Shown here: positions 1 through 32,000 of the stretch, one piece after another
Numbering within the stretch: the first letter of the stretch is position 1
Layout: every line of letters starts with the position of its first letter
From: Chrysogorgia sp. JL179-B06
Lineage: Eukaryota > Cnidaria > Anthozoa > Scleralcyonacea > Chrysogorgiidae
Length of the DNA: 64,000 nt
NCBI GenBank assembly: GCA_035772405.1
Contig: JAYKKM010000415.1
Span: 1,712,501-1,776,500 of the forward strand
Direction: 5' to 3'
Position numbers and translations under genes: made by a program
The notes under the pieces: model-generated
The model's input: the letters and a program-made list of their open reading frames with translations, nothing else
Databases searched by the model: none
Told to the model about the DNA's origin: nothing

Positions 1-761
1 CGTGAAGTGAGAAAATGTTATCAAATCTTGAAATGATTGCACGGTGGAAGTTAATAGCAAGCGACAGTTTGTGGTAACACTACGATCTACGTTTTGTTTA
101 TTTAACTTATATAAATTTTGCTGAGACAAAAGTAGGCGGCCCCAGATGTGCAAGTAGCCGGCCGTTTTGGCTGGTTACCGGCCCTTAATTACAGCACGTC
201 CGAGGATTGATATATCGCTTAAACACCGACGTCTAAGGTATATAACCGCCTTATATCATCATTGGTGAAGTTTAGTATTTATGAGGTTGATAGAGGTTGA
301 TAAGTACTTCATATCAGAGATATAAATGGCCACTAGAGAACAAAGGAAACTGAACCAATGATGATATAATTGGGGTTAGCTTCATAACTGTTTATCATCA
401 TTCTAACTTAATGCTTATGGCCTATAGACTTCTTTCATAATGGCTAACCTTAACTGGTTAGAAAGCAGATCTTTTGAATTACACAAACAAGGCCCTAAGG
501 AATATTTAAATTGGTTACCATCATGAAAGAGTACGGGAGAAATTGAGACTCGTCGGCTTATTATAAAACAATCTATCAACCCCAGAATCTAAATTATTTT
601 AACTCATTCTTAAACTCCGTTCTCAATAAAGAAAAGAACTAAAATCACAACGTTAAGACAACAGATTTACCATAAAGTTGGCATGTGTTAGTACTCAACT
701 AACAAATTACAAGTTGTACTAAATAATTACATATATATAAATTACTATATACGATATATAA
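1..761. other. Intergenic, no gene recognised
   Basis: AT-rich sequence beyond the 3' end of the WRN gene. No coding exon, RNA gene or clear repeat structure could be supported on either strand. Confidence 0.5.
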
Positions 762-1313
762 AAGAGTTGTACTGCCTAGGCAGTGTAGAAATACAAATCA
801 AATACTCTAAAAGGTTGGTGTCACTGCGGAAATAGCGTGAGAAGGAGGTCCAAAACCATACATAGTTGGAAATATTGAACTATCACTCGCAAGCTCGCTG
901 CGAGCGCAGTTTTGCGATGAGTGGAAAAGTGGCTTGACGATGATTAAAATCTTCTTTAAAAAAGATGTCTTTTAAATATCCATGGTCTAACGTTTCTAAG
1001 GCCGTTCATCTTAGAGTGAAACGTAAAGGTTTGGTAATGGTCTTTGTTCGTAAGGGTCTTTGCTCGTAAGGGTCTTTGTTCGTAAGGGTCTTTGCTCGTA
1101 AGGGTCTTTGTTCGTACGGGTCTTTGTACGTAAGGGTCTTTGTTCGAACGGTCTTTGTTCGTAAGGGTCTTTGTTCGTAAGGGTCTTTGATCGTAAGGGT
1201 TTTTGTTCGTAAGGGTCTTTGCTCGTAAGGGTCTTTGCTCGTACGTTAGACCTCCTACAACCTATTTCGGCATTACAACAACCTTTTAAAGTATTCAATT
1301 TAAATTACTATAC
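762..1313. mobile_element. Foldback element related to the hammerhead repeat family
   Basis: The left arm (762-845) and right arm (1238-1313) are complementary: a CTAAAAGGTTGGTGTCACTG type sequence against CAACAACCTTTTAAAGTA. Between them the hammerhead stem II region has been amplified into a 16-bp tandem repeat. It lies just past the 3' end of the WRN gene and abuts a TA microsatellite. Confidence 0.6.
1030..1245. repeat. 16-bp minisatellite (GTAAGGGTCTTTGYTC)
   Basis: About 13 tandem copies of a 16-bp unit with T/C variants. The unit resembles the stem-loop part of the hammerhead family consensus (GGGCCTTTGCTCG), so it probably arose by local amplification inside that element. Confidence 0.85.
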
Positions 1314-1314
1314 A

Positions 1315-1423
<109 letters not shown>

Positions 1424-1461
1424 TTCAACTTACAAGTATTTTTGAAGCACTGTTAAGTTTT

Positions 1462-1467
1462 TTTATT
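1462..1467 (-). promoter_or_regulatory. Candidate polyadenylation signal of the WRN gene
   Basis: AATAAA on the minus strand, about 44 nt beyond the WRN stop codon at 1511-1513. It has the normal hexamer and spacing, but the cleavage site itself cannot be seen. Confidence 0.5.
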
Positions 1468-1510
1468 AATAACATTTCTTTCAATTAGTCCTGCCTTTCA
1501 GTGGTGCCAA

Positions 1511-22818
<21,308 letters not shown>

Positions 22819-24120
22819 CTAAAACTTTAATAAAACCTCTACAATATTCAACTACACATTCCCTCCATTTAGCTAGACCATTTTGAATTTAGCTTCCAGA
22901 CCGCAAACAATTTTCGCGCCACGCGCGGTAACTGAATTAATTTGAATAATTAGCGGTTATTATTATTGCGTTAATTATTCACAAAAACCTAATACATTAA
23001 CCCCGGCCCCTCCCTTGTGAGTTTCATTAGCTCTTCCTTTATGGGCTACAATCCCCATACTTGGTGTAAAACAGCACGTGGAGATAAGACTTTACCTGAT
23101 GTCTCATCCCAAGAAAAATATCCAAATTCAATTTTTCGGAACACTATCTCAAGTTGGAACCAGTCCAGTATATTAAGACTAAGTAGTAAGTGGGTGGCAC
23201 GCAGCTGAAGGCGACCCGTAGGCTCCTTTTTATTTTGCTACCACCCAAAGGTGGGTGCAACTCCTATCCCATTGGAGGCGGAAGATGTTGTGTTTTGGGG
23301 AGCTAACTGCAACCTCTAGGGGGGTTGGGGGAATGCGCTCCTGGAAAATTTTAAAAATTTTAAAAATTTCCTGCATTCTGAGACTGTTCCTCACAGATTT
23401 GCCAGGTGAGGTGAGTCTGTAAGAACCGTCATGGCACCAGAATTCAAGGGGAAAACGAACCAGACCTTTGAATAATTTAGTTTATCCCCTATTTCTCCGA
23501 CCACAGCCTGGTACTCATTTTACCAACCTCAGAAGGATGGAAGGCTGAGTTGACCACGAGTGAGAGAATCAACAACTCTACTCACATGAGTCTTAAGCTC
23601 AAGGATCAGACATGCAGTCCAGTATAAGCTAAGACTAATTAAACATACTGTAAATTAACCAGAGACAGCTGTATTGCACGGCTATGCCTATGGTCACCTA
23701 GTTACTAACATGTGATATTGTGTTTACTCAAGCAAGTATTCACCTATTTACTTGAAAATGATATATAAAAATCAAAAAGTGATATATAAACATTTGGGGT
23801 TCACTACGTACATGCTCTGAGCAATATAAAACCATTTGCTAAAAGCCTATACAGGTATATATATCACATATTATATTGACAAGTTAATTAGTTGAACCAT
23901 ATTCCACAACAACCTACAATTACGTCATAACTTCAGTAAGTGTAAAACGTTCATTTGGTATACCAGATGACATTCATATCTTGAAACTGAATTGGCAAAA
24001 CAAGAACATGTTAAATTTATTATTATAACTGAGATTCACAATTTTCTTAAAGTTTGCACATCACTCAGAAAAAAATAATTCACTCAATAAATATAAATAA
24101 AATTAGTCTAGGCATGGCGA
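22819..24120. other. Intergenic spacer between WRN 5' end and PAQR4 3' end
   Basis: Presumably holds the WRN promoter (within about 300 bp of 22818) and the PAQR4 3' UTR near 24000-24120. No TATA box or other defined promoter element could be chosen with confidence, and no further gene was seen. Confidence 0.4.
24016..24021 (-). promoter_or_regulatory. Candidate polyadenylation signal of PAQR4
   Basis: AATAAA on the minus strand about 100 nt past the PAQR4 stop codon. The surrounding 3' region is very AT-rich, so a chance match is possible. Confidence 0.4.
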
Positions 24121-26575
24121 CTAATAACATTGATATGATGCCATCCAATTGAAATCTAACACAGTGCCCCATTGCAAAAGAACTGGACACAATGACACCA
24201 ATAGATGCATTAAATTATGACTATTGAAACAAAAATCAAGTTTATCTGGAAAATAACATTCAGGAAATCTTGTTATATTAATAATTCCACCAAACAATGC
24301 GGCTTGATCCATGAGAATGTAGTAGATTACAGCACCCGCTGCTCCACTCGGCTGTTGTTGCCATAAACGAATACCTCGAATTGCTAGAAAAACATATCTG
24401 ACAATACCAAATGGAAGCAATGGGAAAAATCTCTGTTTGGAATTCTTTGCAGTGAGGATGAAATACAGCAAGATCAACGCCATTGTAACATAAAGAGCAA
24501 CACAAGTATTTACAATACTTGTTGAACAAAACAGAGTTGCTTTGATAGCGGTTATACCACCAAAGGCATTGATTGCCCAAACTCCACACATGTCAAACTT
24601 TAATAGGTAGTCATAGGTCATGGTTCCACTATGATGACACATGAAAAGATGATATATAGTACTACCAATGAATGGAGATAGACAGCCAATGTAGTGTAAG
24701 ATATACAATACAGGATTGACGTGAATTGCTGGAGGAGTTGTAAAAGGAATCCAAAATAAACACAGTAGGCCAGCAAATGCTACAAAAAAGTAAAATATAA
24801 ATATAAACACATTGGATCCATTGCTTCAAATGGGGAAATTAATCTCAGATATCACTCATAAACATCACATCTCAAGTGTGCATAGAGAAATGTATTTGTG
24901 GCTCATTAGTACAATGTATAGAAGAAAATTTAGTAAAAAGGTAAAGTTATTAAATGTTGCTGAGCTATACTTGGGTAAAGTTCTTCAAATGGTTTAAATC
25001 CAGGTTCATTATTATTTAATATTAAATGTTCTTCCAGATTATTTAAAACAAAAAGGTTGTTGTCTGACGTTTCGGCTTTCTGTACGGAAGCCATCTTCAG
25101 AGACGTGAAAATTGTATATGTTTTTCACATCTCTGAAGATATGGCTTCTGTACAGAAAGTCGAAACGTCAGACAACAATAACCCATTTGGGTAAAGTTAA
25201 TAAATGTACTAGAAATATGTGATAACCCCTCACCCACCTTTTCTACCCCCCCTCCCCTCGAGTTTCATTCTAACTCCCTGTGGGATTTCCCCCCATCCAT
25301 GGTCCCGGGGAAAATCTTACAAGGGGGTTATGCATCTATCATCGGCTTCCCCTGGGTCCAACCCCGGGGAATCCACAGGATTCCAGGGGCTTTTGTCGAT
25401 TATTTGCATTTCCTGTCCCCCCCAGGATGCCGGGGGAATGACGTTTTGCTCAATCGTAATCTTACCCACGGGTCTTATACCCTAGGGATTTGTCTCGGGC
25501 AGTCAGCGGTTGGTGTTACCATGGCGGGATTTTGACGATCGGTTTGGGCATTTCTGAGAGCGCTGTTCGTTTCTGAGATCCTTCATAAACTAGTACTGTA
25601 GTTGGTAAATCACCCAAATCTATGTCCCCAGGGGTCAGGGCTATATCCAATTTTGTGCTTATAGATTATGCGCTGTACCCTAGGGTATTTGTCATGATTA
25701 GATTCAATGGATTAGATTGGGTTTTCAGACAAATCCCTGTGGGTCGGACCCAGGGGGAAGCCGATGATAGACGCATTAGGATGAATCTCTAGGGAAGATA
25801 GAAAAGGCAGGCGAAGTGTTATATTGCAGACATGTATATATATATATATATATATTTGGCAAAAAATGTATCCCTGCCATGCCGAGATTATCACCCTCGC
25901 TTGCGAAACATAAAAAGTTAGTTTGACCCACATTTCAGCAATATAATGCAATTTAGTATTTATACCAGTAAAAAAACTGGTGAGTGTCACCACTATTCAA
26001 TTGGGCCAAGCTTCCTGACAAATTTAAATATTCTTTGTTTTTCGTCGTTGGGAGTGGCCTGTATTAAATACCCAAATCTGACTGCATGTCTACACCAAAT
26101 AAAATTCCAGTTTTAACATTTTTCAGCTAAAACTTCTAGAGTGACCTGTACACCCTCAGGCCATGGCATAGGCCTATTAAATGGATGGCGGGCCAATATT
26201 ATGCAATATTAATGACATGTACTCATGTACTGTTGAGCGAACAAAACCCAAATATTAAACCATTTACTAGCATAAATCCTTTCTTATTATTCACCTACCA
26301 TGTGTATAAATATTTATAGTTTCATTATGGAGATAAAATAAACTTGAGCAGCATTGCTTGACGTCCAACTGTTGTCGATAACCAGATTTTATGTAAGGAT
26401 TATACCTCAAATAATTCGGAACATCTTCAATTTTATGCAAGCTACTGGAACACGAGTCTTTCTTTTCAGTTTTAACAGGAGTGATAACACCATTCTGTGC
26501 ATCATTTTTCAACAAGCCACTTCGAGAAACAGGTCTATGTTGAACTTCTGCTTCGGGCGACTTGCTTGACGACAT
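24121..26575 (-). CDS. PAQR4: PAQR4-type progestin/adipoQ receptor family protein (2 exons)
   Basis: Multi-pass membrane protein of the PAQR/haemolysin-III superfamily, 311 aa. Coding exons are 26575-26299 and 24779-24121, with a phase-1 GT-AG intron. Exon 1 has a Ser/Lys-rich cytosolic tail, then NPYIKSGYR (59-67) and FYLHNETINIYTH (80-92), the family entry signature. Exon 2 carries the helices with the putative metal-site residues: STIYH (H136), KFDMCGV (D155) and SHNLMH (H280, H284). YHLFMCH, FDMCGV and a late 'LMDQAALFGGI' segment match PAQR4 better than the AdipoR or PAQR3 groups, as I recall those families. Ligand and enzymatic activity cannot be read from sequence. It lies on the same strand as the WRN gene and 1.3 kb upstream of it, with no sign of co-transcription. 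Confidence 0.9.
25062..25172. ncRNA. Inverted pair of minimal hammerhead-like motifs
   Basis: Two arms in opposite orientation. The minus-strand arm (25104-25062) reads GUCU, CUGAAGA, a GGCUU...AAGCC hairpin, GAAA, CGUC, AGAC. The last four bases pair with the first four, and stem III is only the self-complementary ACGU. The plus arm (25131-25172) keeps the core with a weaker stem I. This fits minimal type I hammerheads that are thought to work as dimers. The surrounding 120 bp is a near-perfect palindrome upstream of PAQR4 exon 2. Confidence 0.55.
25208..25815. mobile_element. GC-rich imperfect inverted-repeat element in the PAQR4 intron
   Basis: The left part (TCTATCATCGGCTTCCCCTG) and right part (CAGGGGGAAGCCGATGATAG) are complementary, with further homology outward. 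Its C/G-run composition stands out from the AT-rich surroundings. It is non-coding and probably MITE-like. Confidence 0.55.
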
Positions 26576-26864
26576 TTTGTTGTTGATAGTTCAAAGTCCA
26601 CAAATGACGAAGACATGACGACAATTAACGATGATAACCGCAGTTATGTTTCAATTAGGGGGGGGGGGGGCAAATGGTCAGCATGCCATGGAGATTCACG
26701 GGCTTTATTACGCGATGTTTCACATTTAGAAATAATTTCGACAAAATAGGCGGGATGTTTTTAAATGTATTAGCAATCACATCAAAACAAGAAACACTGA
26801 CTCTCTTCTGTTTGGACGTCTGCGTCGCAGGCAAACTCTCTTCCTAAATTCAAAAAACTAACTC

Positions 26865-27325
26865 AAGAAACTAACCATATATAAAGTTGAAAGATCTTAC
26901 TGACTTTAGCTTATTTACGAAGTTTTTTACATTCCTATCAATTTAGTTAAGAAGATATGGCTAAGGTTGTCCAATTTCGACGCCATATTTGTTTCTCAAA
27001 TACACGTCACTGAGTGATTCTATCTCGTAATATGCCTAAGAAGCTCCTCTACTTTCCTGCATGAAAAATTAAACAGTTTATTTCGACTAATTTTCGTCCA
27101 AAGAGCATCCACAACAGCTATCACTATGTGATCGCTATCAAACAACTCCACTGCCGATAAAGATTACTCAATGACGTCATATTTTCAAAACCAATATGGC
27201 GTCAAAATCCTCAAATTTTCAACTTCAACTAGCCATATCTTCTTAACTAAATAGATAGGAATGCTGAAATTTTAGAGAGAAACTAAAATCAGTAAGATCT
27301 TTCATATGAACTACTTTTGTATTTT
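26865..27325. mobile_element. Foldback element upstream of PAQR4
   Basis: Inverted arms: GAAAGATCTTACTGACTTTA / ATCAGTAAGATCTTTCATAT, and TAGTTAAGAAGATATGGCTA / TAGCCATATCTTCTTAACTA. No reading frame of note. Confidence 0.65.
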
Positions 27326-28016
27326 GGCTGGAGTATCCCTTTAACTGTCATTCGTTGTTAGCCATTAGAGGACAGACGGCGCATAGATCACGTCAGACTC
27401 ATCATTATACATTTTTTAAGTATCAGGACATCACGAATGTTTCATAATTATTATAATTTAATAGTGTACAAGTTGCAAAATATTACAAGTTACAAAATGA
27501 AAAGTACAAAAATAAATATTAGTCAAAAAATAAATATAGTTTTACGGTATCTGCTCTTGTACTCAAGAAATAACGTTTTCATTCTCGTATTTTATGCTTC
27601 TGGACGCCGCCATTTTAGAGTTTGTTCGACGGCTCAATGTCGATGTACAGCGGTGCTTTTCTATTCAATAAACTATTGGCATCATTTAAGCATTGTACCT
27701 TGAGGACTTTATCAACTGTCAAATATAATGCTCACGTCACTCGCATGGAAAACTCTACATGGCAAAAACAACTTATTTTTATGATACCAGAACGTCGCAT
27801 AACTTCAGTATGAACACGCTGCAGCAATCTATTTGGTGGCATTGATGAAAAACAAGTGCGTCGAATGATGCAAAATAAGGCGGAACTTAGTAAAGCTGTG
27901 GATCAGCGGTTTGGTACCCGCATGACCAAGCAGCCCAAGAGATGAGCAATCGATGATGATTGTACCCAATAAATGATTGGATTGTTAATTTCGAATTAAT
28001 CGCGCGTTGACTTCTG

Positions 28017-28095
28017 CGTACCATAAGCATAAACTGCGCACCATAAGCATAAACTGCGCACCCTAAGCATAAACTGCGCACCCATAAGCATAAAC
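28017..28095. repeat. 20-bp tandem repeat (CCATAAGCATAAACTGCGCA)
   Basis: Four near-identical copies in the PAQR4-KCNQ spacer. Confidence 0.85.
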
Positions 28096-28315
28096 TCTTA
28101 GAAGAGCAGATAACCGTAAAACTATTGTTTCAAAACATTATACTTATAACTGACTTATAAGCCCTTTTAAGTAATTTATTTTTTGACTTTACAGTTGTCC
28201 TTTAAAGTTTTTCCATCGCTGACACAACTTCTTCTCAAAACCAAAAACACAAATGAAAATTGGTAAAAATGACAGTACTGATAAAAAGTATCATATATTA
28301 CCTTAAGCCTGGTTT

Positions 28316-28559
28316 CCATATGGTCGCTACGCTGTCTTTACGGTCGCAGAAGTGAAGCAGTGAAGCGTGTTTCTTTTGTTATGACAAAAGAAACACGCTT
28401 CACTGCTTCACTTCTGCGACCGTAAAGACAGCGTAGCGACAAAAGAAACACGCTTCACTGCTTCACTTCTGCGACCGTAAAGACAGCGTAGCGACAAAAG
28501 AAACACGCTTCACTTCTGCGACCGTAAAGACAGCGTAGCGACCATATGGAAACCAGGCT
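28316..28559. mobile_element. Foldback TIR element with tripled right arm and TTA target duplication
   Basis: Left end AGCCTGGTTTCCATATGGTC and right end its complement, flanked by TTA on each side (28313-28315 and 28560-28562), as in PIF/Harbinger-type insertions. The arm module (AAAGAAACACGCTTCACTGC... GTAGCGAC) appears once in the left arm and three times in the right, the last copy slightly shorter. Confidence 0.8.
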
Positions 28560-29064
28560 TTACTATTCAACCATAATACCCATTCCACTCAAATGAAACT
28601 GAATATCAAAATTTTGTATATTCGGAGTTTCCTTTGTGTAAAATGTTGAGCAAACTGAAAAGCGAAAATCCACCAAAGGGGTAATGAAAGTTGTTTGTTT
28701 TTAATCTTGAAAAATAAACAATATTTTTCTGTGTTCTCAAGAAATTATTTACGTCAATTGGCAAGCTTTGTTTCAGCTTGTCTTATTTCGTTATTCTAAA
28801 ATGCCTCTTATATTAATTTTGGTTTGTCATACAGATCATATGACAAAATTGAAAGATTTTAAGTGGATTTCACAATAAATCTGAGTAGTCCATGGTGTCC
28901 ATCCACCATGCAACATCACCTTTGTCAGTGTATGCTTAACGAGGACTCACCACATAATTTTTTCGTTTTTTTGATTGTACTCTAACTATACTAGGCTCAA
29001 AATATTTTGATACCCCCCGTATGTTCAGATTCCAGCAGGAGCTCAGAGAAGTTCTTCTTTTTTA

Positions 29065-32000
29065 CTACATTCTCGTTTCTTGTAATTGATTTGCACTGTG
29101 GTAGGATAAAGGAACAGTTGATGTACCCAATGTGTCCGCACTACTCGTGTCGTTCAGTTGATCTTTCATAGTACTATTTACTATAGTCTCTTCATAATCA
29201 CTGGATATGGGTGATGTTCCACTTGAATGATCACGTTTACTTTTATTAATTGAGCAAACTGAAGAGAAAGCACTATCAGAACGACATCTCACATCAAAAC
29301 TATCACAGCTGAATGGAACTTTAGGGGACAAATACTTCTCATCAAATTCTCCATGATTTGGTTCATTTTTCGTCGTAATATCCGGGTAATAATCAATTAA
29401 AGGATGCATTTGATCACTAGTCAAGTCGTAATTATCTTCTGTGGTTAAACGATCGCTTGTTACATCCTCTTCGTTCTTCACCAGCTCTATATTTTCCAAA
29501 CTACTTTCATTCACTCTGCAATTACTGTTATACAATCCACGTTTTCGTTTTCGGACCGACGTTTTTAAACTTTCAGGTAGAGATGGTTTACATTCTTCTG
29601 ATTTCTCATTATTCATGTAAATTTGTCCACAGAGAGTACAAGGGGGTACATCTCCTTTATCTGACAATGTTCGTACGACAGGAAAGTCTTTCTTGGTGGA
29701 ATTCTCGAGTAAAGATATAACACGATCCATTTTTAAGTCTAATGTTTTAACCTAAAAAATGGATAGACCTTAATGCGTGTCATTCTTTCAACTATACAAT
29801 GCTGAACAACATTGTTGAAACAATGCTGAATAACTCTGTTGAAACAATACTGAATAACATTGTTAAAACAATGCTGAACAACATTGTTAAAACAATGCTG
29901 AACAACACTGTTGAAACAATGCTGAACAACATTGTTGAAACAATGCTGAATAACATTGTTGAAACAATGCTGAACAACATTGTTGAAACAATACTGAACA
30001 ACATTGTTGAAACAATGCTGAATAACATTGTTGAAACAATGCTGAACAACATTGTTGAAACAATACTGAACAACATTGTTGAAACAATGCTGAATAACAT
30101 TGTTGAAACAATGCTGAACAACATTGTTGAAACAATGCTGAACAACATTGTTGAAACAATGCTGAACAACATTGTTGAAACAATGCTGAATAACATTGTT
30201 GAAACAATACTGAATAACATTGTTGAAACAATGCTGAACAACATTGTTGAAAAAATGCTGAATAACATTGTTGAAACAATGCTGAATAACATTGTTGAAA
30301 CGATACTGAATAACATTGTTGAAACAATACTGAACAACATTGTTGAAACAATGCTGAACAACATTGTTGAAACAATGCTGAATAACATTGTTGAAACAAC
30401 GCTGAACAACATTGTTGAAACAATGCTGAACAACATTGTTGAAACAATGCTGAATAACATTGTTGAAACGATACTGAATAACATTGTTGAAACAATACTG
30501 AACAACATTGTTGAAACAATGCTGAACAACATTGTTGAAACAATGCTGAATAACATTGTTGAAACAACGCTGAACAACATTGTTGAAACAATGCTGAACA
30601 ACATTGTTGAAACAATGCTGAATAACATTGTTGAAACAATACTGAATAACATTGTTGAAACAATGCTGAACAACATTGTTGAAACAATGCTGAATAACAT
30701 TGTTGAAACAATGCTGAATAACATTGTTGAAACGATGCTGAATAACATTGTTGAAACAATACTGAACAACATTGTTGAAACAATGCTGAACAACATTGTT
30801 GAAACAATGCTGAATAACATTGTTGAAACAATGCTGAAACAATGCTGAACAACATTGTTGAAACAATGCTGAACAACATTGTTGAAACAATGCTGAACAA
30901 CATTGTTGAAACAATGCTGAACAACATTGTTGAAACAATGCTAAACAACATTGTTGAAACAATGCTGAACAACATTGTTGAAACAATGCTGAACAACATT
31001 GTTAAAACAATGCTGAACAACATTGTTGAAACAATGCTGAACAACATTGTTAAAACAATGCTGAACAACATTGTTAAAACAATGCTGAACAACATTGTTG
31101 AAACAATGCTGAACAACATTGTTGAAACAATGCTGAATAACATTGTTGAAACAATACTGAATAACATTGTTGAAACAATGCTGAACAACATTGTTGAAAC
31201 AATGCTGAATAACATTGTTGAAACAATGCTGAATAACATTGTTGAAACGATGCTGAATAACATTGTTGAAACAATACTGAACAACATTGTTGAAACAATG
31301 CTGAACAACATTGTTGAAACAATGCTGAATAACATTGTTGAAACAATGCTGAAACAATGCTGAACAACATTGTTGAAACAATGCTGAACAACATTGTTGA
31401 AACAATGCTGAACAACATTGTTGAAACAATGCTGAACAACATTGTTGAAACAATGCTAAACAACATTGTTGAAACAATGCTGAACAACATTGTTGAAACA
31501 ATGCTGAACAACATTGTTAAAACAATGCTGAACAACATTGTTGAAACAATGCTGAACAACATTGTTAAAACAATGCTGAACAACATTGTTAAAACAATGC
31601 TGAACAACATTGTTGAAACAATGCTGAACAACATTGTTGAAACAATGCTGAACAACATTGTTAAAACAATGCTGAACAACATTGTTGAAACAATACTGAA
31701 CATTTGCAGCATTGTTAAAAGGTTTTAGTGATCAGGAATGCTGACAAAACCTAGTTAAATTATTGCCGTAGTAAGCTAATGCTTTAAACATACCGACCTG
31801 TTTCTCCAGTTTTGATAACCGATGTACTACATTGGTTCTAGTGTTCGATGGATTGTCGTCGATTTTTTCTAAACCACGAGGGAAATAAATCGCAATTAAT
31901 ATCATGGTATATGGTGGAATAACAAAATTACAAAGTAGGTTAACATCTTCAGTATTACGTCATTTCAAATTAAGATATAACATGAAAACATTAGAGCTTA

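Noticed and set aside
29739..31728. Very long open frames (up to about 480 codons) on both strands
   Set aside because: They are produced by a 24-bp repeat with no stop codons. They lie in a KCNQ intron and all frames look equally 'coding'.
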